Below are positions 33,524-42,623 of a DNA stretch of 64,000 nt, piece by piece (positions within the stretch are counted from its first letter, which is position 1; every line of letters begins with the position of its first letter). The notes beneath the pieces were generated by a model. That model worked only from the letters and a program-made list of their open reading frames with translations. It ran no database searches and was not told the origin of the DNA. The DNA is taken from positions 744,001 through 808,000 of the forward strand of contig NZ_SMZY01000001.1 of the NCBI RefSeq assembly GCF_004358755.1, given 5' to 3'. Made by a program: the position numbers and the translations under genes. This DNA is from Peribacillus frigoritolerans. GTDB taxonomy: Bacteria; Bacillota; Bacilli; Bacillales; Bacillaceae.

Positions 33524-34932
33524 CTTGAGACCACCACCCGTTTTCTCGAGTCTTTGGCAAACATTTTGCCTGGGTTCATGATGTTATTCGGGTCAAGAGA
33601 ATGCTTTATGGCTTTCATGGCGGCAATCCCTTCCTTGCCTGCCTTCAGCTCAAGGTACGGAGCTTTCATAACGCCGACTCCGTGTTCGCCTGTAATGGTC
33701 CCGCCAAGCTCGATTGCTTTTACGAATATTTCTTCGAACGCTTTTTCAACGCGCTCTATTTCTTCATGATTTCTCACATCAGTCAAACAGGTTGGATGGA
33801 GGTTCCCATCTCCTGCATGTCCAAATGTGCAAATCGTAAGGCTGTATTTTTCCGCTATTTCATTTGTGGCCAGCACCATTTTTGCGATTTCTGACCGGGG
33901 CACAGTTGCATCTTCCAGTATCGTTGTCGGTTTTAGTCTGGCTAATGCAGAAAGGGCGGAGCGGCGTGCCGTCCGGAGACCATCTGCTTCTGCTTCGGAT
34001 TCTGCTACCTTAACCGAAACGGCTTTTTCCTGTTCGCAAATGGCAGCCATTTTTATCATATCTCTTTTGACAACGTCAGCAGGTCCGTCCTGCTCAATTA
34101 AAAGAACTGCTTTAACATCGGTCGGCAAACCGATTTGAGCAAAATCCTCAACTACTTTTAAGGTAGGCTGATCGAGGAATTCAAGTGTTGTCGGAATGAT
34201 TTTATTTGCAATGATTTTTGAAACGGATTTTGCTGCAGCTTCTAAATCCTGATAGAGAGCAAGCATCGTCATTTTATCCTCCGGCACAGGAATCAGTTTA
34301 AGAATGGCCTTTGTTACGATTCCAAGAGTTCCTTCTGATCCTACGAAAAGACGGGTTAAATCATATCCTGCTACGTCTTTTGCGAGTTTTCCGCCGGTTT
34401 GGATAATGTCTCCGTTTGCCAGAACCACTTCCAGTCCCATGACATAGTCGCGTGTTACACCATATTTCAGACCGCGGAGACCGCCTGAGTTTTCATTGAT
34501 GTTTCCGCCAATAGTAGAGATTTTCATTGAGCTTGGATCAGGCGGGTAGAACAGGCCTTTTTCCTCGACAGCATGAATGAGGTCAAGGGTGACGACTCCA
34601 GGCTGAACAGTTGCAGTAAGGTTTTCCTCATCAATTTCTAGAATGGCATTCAAATGTTTAAACAAAAGGACAATTCCGCCTTCAGTCGGGCAAGTGCCGG
34701 CGCATAGATTGGTGCCGGACCCTCTAGGAACAAGCGGAATTTGCTGCTCATTGCATATTTTTACGACTTTTGAGACTTCTGCTGTATTTCTTGGAGCAAT
34801 AACTGCGTCAGGAAGTGATTGAAACTGCGGTGTTGCATCAAAGGAATACACGAGTCTCCCTGCTTTTGAATCATCATAGTTTTCTGCTCCTACAATGGAT
34901 TGGAGCTTTGCTTTTATTTCTGCGGGTATCAT
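33520..34932 (-). CDS. glcD: Glycolate oxidase FAD subunit
   Basis: Flavoprotein of 470 residues with the VAO/PCMH FAD domain (PRGSGTNLCAG, NINENSGGLRGLKYGVTRDY, FVGSEGTLGI) and the FAD-oxidase C-terminal domain (CTFGHAGDGNLHPT and GGTITGEHGVG). It oxidises glycolate, possibly also D-lactate or related 2-hydroxy acids, with the GlcF-type partner encoded next. It corresponds to B. subtilis YsfC. A CdaR-type regulator gene lies upstream on the same strand. The ATG follows AGGGAGG. Confidence 0.92.
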   Translation of the reverse strand: MIPAEIKAKLQSIVGAENYDDSKAGRLVYSFDATPQFQSLPDAVIAPRNTAEVSKVVKICNEQQIPLVPRGSGTNLCAGTCPTEGGIVLLFKHLNAILEIDEENLTATVQPGVVTLDLIHAVEEKGLFYPPDPSSMKISTIGGNINENSGGLRGLKYGVTRDYVMGLEVVLANGDIIQTGGKLAKDVAGYDLTRLFVGSEGTLGIVTKAILKLIPVPEDKMTMLALYQDLEAAAKSVSKIIANKIIPTTLEFLDQPTLKVVEDFAQIGLPTDVKAVLLIEQDGPADVVKRDMIKMAAICEQEKAVSVKVAESEAEADGLRTARRSALSALARLKPTTILEDATVPRSEIAKMVLATNEIAEKYSLTICTFGHAGDGNLHPTCLTDVRNHEEIERVEKAFEEIFVKAIELGGTITGEHGVGVMKAPYLELKAGKEGIAAMKAIKHSLDPNNIMNPGKMFAKDSRKRVVVSR

Positions 34933-35020
34933 TCAGTTCTACCTCCCTATTCATGTAAAAAGTACTTCCTTTTATCATAAATAAAAGTCGAAGGATAAAC
35001 TATGGATAATCCTACAAGGT

Positions 35021-36148
35021 TTAAAGGGAATTTGGTTCATTTTTTGGATAATCATCTAAAAAGAAAAAGGCTAGAAACAAAGCAGTCAGGTCTTCAGAAT
35101 GTCTCGGGTTTAATCCTGTAAGCTGCTCAATACGCTTTAAACGGTAGTGAAGGGTGTTGATATGAATATGAAGATGATCTGCCGTTTGTTTGAAGGATTG
35201 GTTATGCTTTAGAAATGTCTTTAAAGTATCCACTAATTCCTGATCTAGTATGATCGGTGCGATTGTCCGGCTCACAAACTCTTCTCTGGTATCTTTTTTG
35301 ATGTCCTTCAGGAGCATTTCCAGACGCAATTCCTCATCAAAAACAATTGAATTCGTGTTCTTGGCTACTGTTAAAGCACGGTCAGCCTGTTCAAATGAAC
35401 GATAAACTTCTGCTGCTGCAGAGTGCTGCCCAACCCCCATGGAGATCTTAAGCTGATATCTTTCACTTAGATAACGGCTGATTTGGATGGCAAATTGCCG
35501 GGTGCGCTCTTTGTTCTCCTTTGCCGCCTGCAGGATTACAAAGCGGTCATTGCCCCAACGGACAAAAACATCTGTACTCCCGCTCATGAATGTCTGCATA
35601 ATGTCATTCAAAACTTCCTGGCTAATCAGCGCATCTTCGCGTCCTGTACAGTGGCCAATTATGACCTGCCTGTCCGCAGACAGGTCAATTCCAAGGAGTT
35701 CTGCCTGATTCAAAAATGCCTCAGACCATTCGGACTTTTGAACCCAGTCAAAAACGAAAGCTTCAAGAGCCCTGGTTCGCCATTCAAGCTGCTCAGAATA
35801 GTACCGTTCATTCATAAGAAGCTCGGTCATCTTTTTCAGAATTTCTCCAAATGGGGAAACATTGTCCGGATCTCCGGTAATCCCGATGACTCCTGCAATT
35901 TGATTCTGGTAGAAAACTGGCAAATTAATACCTGATTTGACCCCGGCCAGCACGTTATGATCTTTCTCTGTAATAATGAGCTTCCGCTGCTCGCGGCAGC
36001 AAATAAGCGCTCCTTCATGAAACGTGCCTACTCTGCTTTCATCTGTACTTGCGATGATCGTCCCGCTTGTATCTGCCACAATTAACTCTTCATCTATAAG
36101 GTGGTTCATTTCTGAAATGATGCTTTTAGCTAACGAAGGTCTGATCAA
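35021..36148 (-). CDS. CdaR/SdaR-type sugar-acid-responsive regulator, YsfB-like
   Basis: Protein of 375 residues. Residues about 1-135 form the diacid-recognition sensor (LIVADTSGTIIASTDESR, GVIGITGDPDNVSPFG); a degenerate GGDEF-like middle domain follows (VRWGNDRFVILQAA, ISMGVGQHSAAAEVYRSF); residues about 310-370 hold the PucR-type helix-turn-helix (FKQTADHLHIHINTLHYRLKR). The frame extends to 36289, but GGAGGAAGCACT before TTG 36148 (protein start LIRPSLAKSIISEM) fixes the start. By analogy with B. subtilis YsfB it activates the downstream glycolate oxidase genes when glycolate or a similar acid is present. Confidence 0.85.
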   Translation of the reverse strand: MIRPSLAKSIISEMNHLIDEELIVADTSGTIIASTDESRVGTFHEGALICCREQRKLIITEKDHNVLAGVKSGINLPVFYQNQIAGVIGITGDPDNVSPFGEILKKMTELLMNERYYSEQLEWRTRALEAFVFDWVQKSEWSEAFLNQAELLGIDLSADRQVIIGHCTGREDALISQEVLNDIMQTFMSGSTDVFVRWGNDRFVILQAAKENKERTRQFAIQISRYLSERYQLKISMGVGQHSAAAEVYRSFEQADRALTVAKNTNSIVFDEELRLEMLLKDIKKDTREEFVSRTIAPIILDQELVDTLKTFLKHNQSFKQTADHLHIHINTLHYRLKRIEQLTGLNPRHSEDLTALFLAFFFLDDYPKNEPNSL

Positions 36149-36405
36149 AGTGCTTCCTCCAGTATTAAGTGGTGTGTATATTTTAGCATGTTTAAAGTGT
36201 TTCATGAGTATGAAAGGAATTTTGAAAGGATGAAGGCGTACCTCTGTGCAACGGGGTATGCCTTTAAAAATGTATACATAGAAGTTCAACTATTCAAGGG
36301 TTGTATGGTTATTCCTTTTTTTCAAAGTTATTAGCAGGCTAGTTGAATAAAATAGCGAATGTAATAGATTAGTGCATATTGAAAATAATTATGGAGGTGT
36401 CTTAT

Positions 36406-36759
36406 GTGAACAGCCCTATTTTAAATCAAATCGGAACGGTCTTTATTCCAGTTAGCAGCATCGAGAAAGCACGAGATTGGTATTGTGATCTTTTAGGTTT
36501 AGAAGCTGATGGAGAAATACAGTTCGGCCATATTTACGTTATGCCTATGAAGAGTACTGGGATCGTTTTAGACAGCAAGATTTATTCAGAACAAAACATA
36601 ATAAAAACTCCCTTATTTCATTTCAATACAGAAAATATTGAGGAAGCCTATTCCTATATGAAGAAAAAGAAGGTTGATGTGATCTCTGAAATTGAACATC
36701 ATCATTATTTTAATTTCAGAGATCCAGATGGAAATCATTTGATGATTTGTAAGTGTTAA
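36406..36759 (+). CDS. VOC-family (glyoxalase/bleomycin-resistance fold) protein
   Basis: Protein of 117 residues with the paired beta-alpha-beta-beta-beta modules of the vicinal oxygen chelate fold: IGTVFIPVSSIEKARDWYCD, FGHIYVMPM, LFHFNTENIEEAYSYM and the closing NFRDPDGNHLMIC. Possible metal ligands are His in FGHIYV, His in LFHFN and the terminal acidic position. Members include glyoxalases, dioxygenases and thiol transferases; function unknown here. GGAGGTG stands 6 bp before GTG 36406, so the upstream TTG is not the start. Single gene. Confidence 0.78.
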   Translation: MNSPILNQIGTVFIPVSSIEKARDWYCDLLGLEADGEIQFGHIYVMPMKSTGIVLDSKIYSEQNIIKTPLFHFNTENIEEAYSYMKKKKVDVISEIEHHHYFNFRDPDGNHLMICKC

Positions 36760-36857
36760 TTGATATCAACAATCGGGCCATTCAATTGAAGTACCAGCTT
36801 TTCGAAGAACTTTTCTTAAGTGTCAAATAGTCTCTTAACTCTTTCTCGATAATCAGA

Positions 36858-36882
36858 CAGACTCTCCAGTGAGTCTGTTTTT
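36858..36882 (+). terminator. Terminator of the VOC gene
   Basis: CAGACTC pairs with GAGTCTG around TCCAGT, then TTTTTTA. Confidence 0.75.
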
Positions 36883-36901
36883 TACTTTAATTTAAATGAT
36901 T

Positions 36902-36938
36902 AATAAATTAAATTATTTAATGTGTAATTTAATTTATT
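36902..36938. promoter_or_regulatory. AT-only 14-bp dyad upstream of the DUF2089 operon
   Basis: AATAAATTAAATTA and TAATTTAATTTATT are perfect inverted arms around 9 bp, within about 100 bp of nearly pure A/T. It sits 100 bp before the operon and may be a binding site for an AT-preferring regulator or an activating element. Confidence 0.45.
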
Positions 36939-37036
36939 GAATAAAAATATAAATTTTAATGAATAATTTTAAATGATTATTTAAAAATTGAAAGGCGTGG
37001 TGTAAGATATGATTAAACGAAAGAAAGGAGAACAGT

Positions 37037-37411
37037 ATGGCATATCCTTTACTCACTAATTGTCCTGTTTGCAGGAAGACGCTTAAAATTACTAAGCTGC
37101 AATGTAACCATTGCCAGACAACGGTAGAAAATGAATTTGAAGTTTCAAGACTGGCGGCTCTCGGTCAGGAACAGCTGCATTTTATTGAGATTTTTCTTAA
37201 ATGCCGTGGAAATATCAAAGAGGTCGAGAAGGAGCTCGGAATTTCCTATCCGACTGTCAGAGGAAAATTAGATGAAATTATCTCTGCTTTGGGTTATTCC
37301 TCTCAGAAAAAACCGGAAGTTGATAAGAAAAAAATTGTATCGTTATTGGAAAAAGGCGAAATTACGGCAGAGAAAGCCATTCAGTTATTAAAAGAGGGGG
37401 AAGAATCATGA
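37037..37411 (+). CDS. DUF2089-family protein: zinc ribbon, helix-turn-helix, SHOCT-like tail
   Basis: Protein of 124 residues. A zinc ribbon opens it (CPVCRKTLKITKLQCNHC, cut here at 18 residues), then a helix-turn-helix (NIKEVEKELGISYPTVRGKL), and a short SHOCT-like helix pair at the end (IVSLLEKGEITAEKAIQLLK). This is the DUF2089 layout; these proteins are presumed regulators and poorly studied. It overlaps the next gene by 4 bp and is the first of three co-oriented genes; the helix-turn-helix may serve the AT-rich dyad upstream. Start ATG follows AAAGGAGAACAGT. Confidence 0.8.
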   Translation: MAYPLLTNCPVCRKTLKITKLQCNHCQTTVENEFEVSRLAALGQEQLHFIEIFLKCRGNIKEVEKELGISYPTVRGKLDEIISALGYSSQKKPEVDKKKIVSLLEKGEITAEKAIQLLKEGEES

Positions 37412-37791
37412 AGGACGAAATTTCGAGAGTCTTAACGCTGATGGAGGAAGGTAAGATTGATAAGGAAAAAGCAAGTGAATTAATTACTATTTTACAAGGT
37501 AAAGATGAGCCGAATCTAGTGAAAAAAGAAGTCCCATATGGAAATAAAATGTTAAAGGTTCGTGTGACCTCCGATGAAGGTGATCATGTAAATGTGAATT
37601 TACCAATTAATCTGGTAAAGGCTGTTTTAAAAGTAGGTACAAATATTGCTGAAAAAATACCTGAGGCAGAAAAATATGTAAAAGATATTAACGTTGACCT
37701 GCTCATCGAAGCAATTGAAAACGAATTGGACGGTCAGATTGTTGACATCACCTCGGCCAATGGTGATAAAGTTTTTGTGGTAATTGAGTAG
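37408..37791 (+). CDS. YvlB-like protein with SHOCT-like N-terminus
   Basis: Protein of 127 residues. Residues 1-32 (SRVLTLMEEGKIDKEKASEL) are a SHOCT-like helical pair similar to the end of the preceding DUF2089 protein and to the N-terminus of B. subtilis YvlB. The rest is a domain with KMLKVRVTSDEGDHVNVNLP and LDGQIVDITSANGDKVFVVIE, which recurs in the next gene. No membrane helix. Function unknown; the repeated short-helix module suggests that the products of this operon bind each other or a common partner. Start overlaps the stop of the first gene (ATGA). Confidence 0.7.
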   Translation: MKDEISRVLTLMEEGKIDKEKASELITILQGKDEPNLVKKEVPYGNKMLKVRVTSDEGDHVNVNLPINLVKAVLKVGTNIAEKIPEAEKYVKDINVDLLIEAIENELDGQIVDITSANGDKVFVVIE

Positions 37792-37794
37792 ATT

Positions 37795-38064
37795 ATGTTA
37801 AAAGTCAGGGTGAAAGTAAAGGATAAACGATTCTCCATTCTCGTTCCCTATGCGGTTTTAAATTTGGCTAGTTTGATTATTACATCAAAAAGGATTATTC
37901 GCCTATTAAATAGAGCAATTGAAAAGGATGGCAGCAAATTCATCTTCCCGGAAATTGAAAGAAAAGATTTGAAGCGGTTGCTGCAGGGATTTTCAAAGCA
38001 CAGTGGAGTTATCCTTTTTGAAACGAAATTGAAGGATGGAACTGAGATAGAAGTAAAGCTTTAA
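37795..38064 (+). CDS. Small protein related to the C-terminal domain of the preceding gene
   Basis: Protein of 89 residues without a known name. It aligns by eye along its full length with residues about 45-127 of the upstream protein: MLKVRV at the start of both, an LP or VP turn followed by a hydrophobic helix, and an end of the type DGTEIEVKL versus NGDKVFVVIE. It begins 3 bp after the previous stop, so translation is coupled. It is probably a diverged tandem duplicate that lost the SHOCT-like part. Confidence 0.65.
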   Translation: MLKVRVKVKDKRFSILVPYAVLNLASLIITSKRIIRLLNRAIEKDGSKFIFPEIERKDLKRLLQGFSKHSGVILFETKLKDGTEIEVKL

Positions 38065-38179
38065 ATAAATCTTCTTGATCGTATTTTTTAAATGAAAACA
38101 GCTAACAGTGTTCTTCTGATTTTCTGTTCAGTACTAATAATGATTATCGCACCTATTTTCCGCTAAAGAATCAATAAAA

Positions 38180-38215
38180 AATGGATACAAATTGCTGTAC
38201 AATTTAGTATCCATT
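38180..38215 (-). terminator. Minus-strand terminator-like hairpin without a gene
   Basis: AATGGATAC plus AAATTG pairs with CAATTT plus GTATCCATT (one bulge). The T-rich tail (TTTTTTATTG) is on the minus strand, yet no minus-strand gene lies between here and selO. It may close a small RNA or mark a lost gene. Confidence 0.45.
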
Positions 38216-38219
38216 ATCT

Positions 38220-38629
38220 ACTGCATCTTGTTGTTTGCTCCCTTAAAACGGAATCACATTAATAGGCGTACCCAGTTCATACTTGGATGCCATCAACTAA
38301 TCATTATTTTAATGATCCTTACGGGAAGTCATTGGAATTTCTTTGCTTACTTCCGGAAAAGAAGAATGTGGAAAAAGATGTTATGTATCTAAGTGAATGG
38401 GAAACTATCAAGTAATCATAGTTGTATGAAGGGATATTTCAGTAAGATAGCACCGGAGAAAATGGTGTCAATAGCACTATGCAATGTTTTTTCATCATGG
38501 TGAGTGAAAATAATGACTGGATAGGATACTATGGAGTAAATAGAGCTTACACAACATAAATCCAATTGTTATCCGTGATGAATCACTCTTATTCGTAATG
38601 AAAAGACAAATAGAAGAGAAGGAGATACG
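38220..38629. other. Intergenic gap before selO
   Basis: No convincing gene. A frame of about 60 codons in 38192-38392 (FAPLKRNHINRRTQFILGCH, then a hydrophobic stretch) has no ribosome site and may be debris of a small membrane protein. The rest is AT-rich; only the AAGGAGATACG site of selO at the end is clear. Confidence 0.3.
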
Positions 38630-40102
38630 ATGACAAATAAAAACGATCGAAATACAGGATGGAACTTCGACAACAGTTACGCCAATTTGCCCAGCACTTT
38701 TTTTGCCAGTGTCAATCCTAACCCTGTAAGTTCACCGAAATTGATTATTCTTAATGCCCCGCTGGCAGCTGAACTTGGGTTAAATATTCAGGCTCTTCAA
38801 AGTGAAGACGGAGCAGCGTATCTTGCAGGAAATCAGGTTCCTGAAGGTGCATTTCCTCTTGCTCAAGCTTATGCCGGGCATCAGTTTGGTCACTTTACTA
38901 TGCTTGGGGACGGACGTGCGATGCTGCTTGGTGAGCAGATTACTCCCGAAGAAAAGCGGGTGGATATTCAGTTTAAGGGTTCAGGCAGAACGCCATATTC
39001 CCGCGGGGGAGATGGCCGGGCGGCACTTGGACCGATGCTGCGCGAATACATCATCAGTGAAGCCATGCATGCTCTTGGGATTCCTACCACCCGCAGCTTG
39101 GCTGTAGTGTCAACCGGTGAGCAAGTCATCCGTGAAGCTGCCTTGCCTGGTGCGATTCTGACGCGTGTGGCAGCAAGTCACCTGCGATTCGGCACGTTTC
39201 AATATGCTGCAAAATGGGCCACTGACGAAGAACTTCGGTCCTTGGCAGACTATGCACTTAAGCGTCATTATCCAGATGTTGAAGAGGATGAGAACCGATA
39301 TCTTTCCCTTCTTAAAGAAGTGATCAAGCGTCATGCGATGCTGATTGCAAAATGGCAGCTGGCTGGCTTTATTCACGGGGTGATGAACACGGATAACATG
39401 ACCATTAGCGGGGAAACCATTGACTATGGTCCATGCGCTTTCATGGATACTTATGACCCGGAAACAGTGTTCAGTTCCATTGACGTTCAAGGCCGCTATG
39501 CTTATGGCAATCAGCCTTACATCGCTGGATGGAACCTTGCGAGATTTGCTGAAACCCTTTTGCCGCTCCTGCATGACGATGAGAAACAGGCTATCCAGCT
39601 GGCACAAGATGCCATATCGGAATTTATTGAACTGTATCGCCGCAATTGGCTCTCGGGAATGAGAGCCAAACTGGGATTATTTAATGAAGAGACACAGGAT
39701 GAATCTCTTATAGAAAACCTGCTGAGTGTGATGAAAGAGTATCGTGCGGACTATACTAATACATTCCGTGCTTTAACTTTTAATAACCTTGAAGATCATA
39801 AGCTGTTTAAGACTGAAGAATTTGCCCAGTGGAACGAACTGTGGCAGGCGAGACTTGGCAGGCAGGATGAAGATGAATCATCTTCTAAGCAATTAATGAA
39901 GAGCAGCAATCCAGCAGTAATTCCCCGCAATCATCGGGTAGAAGAAGCACTGGAAGCTGCAGTGAAACAAGGCGACTTCAGCGTGATGGAGCGGCTGCTT
40001 GGTGTCCTTTCAAATCCATATGCGCACTCTCCTGAACAGGAAGAATACTGCACACAGCCTGAAGAATCAGGGCTTCCTTACCAAACTTTCTGCGGGACAT
40101 GA
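38630..40102 (+). CDS. selO: Protein adenylyltransferase SelO (YdiU family)
   Basis: Pseudokinase-fold protein of 490 residues, full length for the family. Hallmarks are [38 protein letters not shown] with the Lys and Arg residues that hold the flipped ATP, the catalytic-loop replacement [10 protein letters not shown] with [10 protein letters not shown], and the end LPYQTFCGT with the conserved Cys. SelO transfers AMP to Ser, Thr or Tyr of proteins and is linked to redox stress in E. coli and yeast. AAGGAGATACG precedes the ATG. Single gene. Confidence 0.92.
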   Translation: MTNKNDRNTGWNFDNSYANLPSTFFASVNPNPVSSPKLIILNAPLAAELGLNIQALQSEDGAAYLAGNQVPEGAFPLAQAYAGHQFGHFTMLGDGRAMLLGEQITPEEKRVDIQFKGSGRTPYSRGGDGRAALGPMLREYIISEAMHALGIPTTRSLAVVSTGEQVIREAALPGAILTRVAASHLRFGTFQYAAKWATDEELRSLADYALKRHYPDVEEDENRYLSLLKEVIKRHAMLIAKWQLAGFIHGVMNTDNMTISGETIDYGPCAFMDTYDPETVFSSIDVQGRYAYGNQPYIAGWNLARFAETLLPLLHDDEKQAIQLAQDAISEFIELYRRNWLSGMRAKLGLFNEETQDESLIENLLSVMKEYRADYTNTFRALTFNNLEDHKLFKTEEFAQWNELWQARLGRQDEDESSSKQLMKSSNPAVIPRNHRVEEALEAAVKQGDFSVMERLLGVLSNPYAHSPEQEEYCTQPEESGLPYQTFCGT

Positions 40103-40153
40103 TTGAATGATTCTGTCCCCTTATTCAAAAGCACATTTCGATTTGGAAAAATA

Positions 40154-40195
40154 GGACGCACAACTTCAATTAGGTGTGCGTCCAGTTTTATTTTA
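40154..40195. terminator. Terminator between selO and the opposite oxidoreductase gene
   Basis: GGACGCACA pairs with TGTGCGTCC, then AGTTTTATTTT; it ends selO. Confidence 0.8.
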
Positions 40196-40227
40196 GTAAA
40201 GCAGCTTTATTAGGGATTAGAACTTAG

Positions 40228-41154
40228 TTAAGTATCACTAGTATGATTCAAAGTAATAACTACATTCCCCTTCTTATGGCCATTTTCTACATATCTGTGA
40301 GCTTCAGGAACTTGTTCAAGAGGATAGTGCCGGTCAATGACGGATTTTATCTTCCCTGACTCAATTAGCTCTTTTAGGAAAAGTAAATCTTCAATACGTT
40401 CCTTAGCTATCCCTTGCCCTGCTACAGAGACGTATGTTCCATTCGGTGTGAGTGCTTTCTTGCAATTTGATTTTGAATTTTTCCCGACTGCATCAAAGAT
40501 AATATCATAAAGCTCTTCTCGCTCTGTAAAATCCTCTTTAGTGTAATCAATCACCTTATCGGCTCCAAGAGATTTCACCAGTTCTAAATTTGCGGTACTG
40601 CATACTCCGGTTACTTTTGCGCCAAAGGACTTGGCAAGCTGAACTGCGGAAGTTCCTACTGCGCCAGAAGCTCCAAAGATGAGTACGTTGTGGCCGGATT
40701 GAATTTTTCCTTTTCTAAGAAAATGCAATGCGGAAGTTCCTCCAAAAAGAACTCCGGCGGCTTCCTCAAAGCTTAAATTTAGTGGCTTTATTTCCACCAA
40801 TCCGTCTTCCGGCAGACATGTGTATTCGGCATAACCGCCGAAATTCATCCCAGTCATGGCAAAAACCTGGTCCCCTTCTTTAAATCGTTTAACATTCCTT
40901 CCGATTGCAGTGATTTCTCCAGCTAATTCCACCCCTAAAATAGGTTTTCTTGGTTTTCTGATGCCTAAAAATAATCGCATGGGGATCCAGTATAAAATAG
41001 GACTTTCGAATTTTCGCACTCTGCAGTCTCCCGACGTGACAGTTGTCGCATGAACCTTCACCAGTATCTCATTATCCTTGGGATCAGGTTTTGTTACATC
41101 CCGCAGCTCAAGAACTTCGGGTGATCCGTATTGTGTACATACTATTGCTTTCAT
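40228..41154 (-). CDS. NAD(P)-dependent quinone-oxidoreductase-like MDR enzyme
   Basis: Medium-chain dehydrogenase/reductase of 308 residues without the structural zinc Cys cluster, as in quinone oxidoreductases. N-terminal GroES-like part ([47 protein letters not shown]) and Rossmann part with [22 protein letters not shown] are clear. It probably reduces quinones or unsaturated carbonyl compounds with NADPH. Single gene opposite to its neighbours; GGAGGAAACTT stands before the ATG. Confidence 0.86.
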   Translation of the reverse strand: MKAIVCTQYGSPEVLELRDVTKPDPKDNEILVKVHATTVTSGDCRVRKFESPILYWIPMRLFLGIRKPRKPILGVELAGEITAIGRNVKRFKEGDQVFAMTGMNFGGYAEYTCLPEDGLVEIKPLNLSFEEAAGVLFGGTSALHFLRKGKIQSGHNVLIFGASGAVGTSAVQLAKSFGAKVTGVCSTANLELVKSLGADKVIDYTKEDFTEREELYDIIFDAVGKNSKSNCKKALTPNGTYVSVAGQGIAKERIEDLLFLKELIESGKIKSVIDRHYPLEQVPEAHRYVENGHKKGNVVITLNHTSDT

Positions 41155-41361
41155 AAGTTTCCTCCATCATCCTTGATCTGAACAATTTAAGCTTATGAGA
41201 TGCGGCACATAAACATGTCATAGTACTGGTAAGCATCTTTAACGAACTAGCCTTCAAATGACAGAAGTTATAAAATTGATGAAGGTGAAGATTTGCAACT
41301 TTTTGCAGTGAGAGATGTTATTTCCTATCGATCTGTTAAGACTTAATTGGAGGGCAATTCT

Positions 41362-41913
41362 ATGAAAAGAGATTTTCCTATAATAGAAACAAAGAGATTA
41401 ATCTTAAGAGAAGTAACATTAGATGATGCTGAGGATATATATAGTTATCTATCTGATCAAGATGTTGTTAAACATATGGGATTGGATCCATGCCAAACAG
41501 TTGAAGACGCCTGGAATGAAATTAAGTGGTATCAATCTATATATGAAGAAGGTATAGGAATTAGATGGGGAATCACTCTAAAAGATTCTGACAAAATGAT
41601 AGGGAGCTGCGGTTTTCTTAATATGGCTGCCAAACATTATCGGGCTGAAGCCGGATTTGAATTAAGCAAGGATTACTGGGGAAAAGGGATAGCCAGTGAA
41701 GCACTGGAAGCTGTCGTGAAGTATGGCTATAAGCACTTACAATTAGAAAGAATTGAAGCTTTAATTGAACCGGCTAATCTCCCATCACAAAAATTAGTAG
41801 AAAAGCTAGGCTTTAGAAGAGAGGGTTTGCTGAGGCATTATGAATATACTTGCGGCAAATTTGATGATTTATATATGTACTCGGTGCTTAAAAAAGATCT
41901 GAATCTTATTTAA
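41362..41913 (+). CDS. GNAT acetyltransferase, RimJ/RimL type
   Basis: Protein of 183 residues. The GNAT core is visible: IETKRLILREVTLDDAEDIY at the start, then GSCGFLN, the acetyl-CoA loop ELSKDYWGKGIASEALEAV and IEPANLPSQKLVEKLGFRRE near the end. These features are typical of RimJ/RimL-like enzymes that acetylate protein N-termini or small amines. Target unknown. TTGGAGGG stands before ATG 41362. Single gene. Confidence 0.83.
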   Translation: MKRDFPIIETKRLILREVTLDDAEDIYSYLSDQDVVKHMGLDPCQTVEDAWNEIKWYQSIYEEGIGIRWGITLKDSDKMIGSCGFLNMAAKHYRAEAGFELSKDYWGKGIASEALEAVVKYGYKHLQLERIEALIEPANLPSQKLVEKLGFRREGLLRHYEYTCGKFDDLYMYSVLKKDLNLI

Positions 41914-42299
41914 TTTTAATTGGTCTAAAATGGCTTGATAAAATAAATAGCGGACTGGCAGGAAATGGGCCGAGTCAATGGGAAAATAGAAGTTGTAGAA
42001 ATTTTAGAGGATTTTTAAAAGTAGACAAGGTGATATCTTAAAATCTTATATTCAATAAACGGGGGCTTACCCAAAACAAAGTAAGCTTCCTTAATCATAT
42101 GCTAAATTCCTTTTTGAAAACCGTATTGTTTCCCTATAAAAATCTTATAAACCAATAAAAAAGCACACCTTAATCAATGTTAATTGGTATGCTGATTTAT
42201 GTGCTGTTAAGACTGTTAATTAATAGGTTTGCACCCTGCAATCAAACCTTTTAACTGGCAGGTGCGTTTTTCACTTCTAATCAGCCCCAGTAAAAGTGA
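41914..42299. other. Intergenic gap with two hairpins
   Basis: GGGCTTAC/GTAAGC pair near 42063-42090, and a GCACC-CTGC versus GCAGGTGC hairpin with GTTTTTCAC at 42231-42278 looks like a terminator. No gene supported. Confidence 0.4.
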
Positions 42300-42623
42300 T
42301 TAATATTCGATTTCATCGTAATCTTTTGGCTGAGGTACTGGCTGGCCATTTTCGATTTTCGTGATGTCTTTCACTGTTTCAAGTTCCTCTTGCGGTTCTT
42401 CCGTATGGTGCTTATCTTGCTTTCCTTCTTTTTTCAAGATGATTTGCTCCTTTCGATTAGAATGACCAATCTTTATGTAAGATTCCCGTGCGTGTGAAGA
42501 AAATACATTTAATAAGAAGTAACTTTTATTTGTCCGCTTTAGTACGGAAGCAACTCTCCAAAAAAGAAGGAAGCCAACACCAATTGCTATGATAAATACC
42601 ACATCTCCTTCAAATCGACTCAC
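42300..42623 (-). CDS. Small protein overlapping the GntR gene; two possible starts
   Basis: The longest frame gives 107 residues: GTG 42623 lies inside the end of the GntR gene, one membrane helix follows (GDVVFIIAIGVGFLLFWRVA), then a basic stretch and an acidic, Pro-rich tail (ENGQPVPQPKDYDEIEY). However, GAAAGGAGC at about 42445-42455 stands 9 bp before TTG 42437, which would give a soluble 45-residue protein that holds only the tail. The ribosome site favours the short form; the long stop-free frame and membrane helix favour the long one. Family not recognised. Confidence 0.5.
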   Translation of the reverse strand: MSRFEGDVVFIIAIGVGFLLFWRVASVLKRTNKSYFLLNVFSSHARESYIKIGHSNRKEQIILKKEGKQDKHHTEEPQEELETVKDITKIENGQPVPQPKDYDEIEY

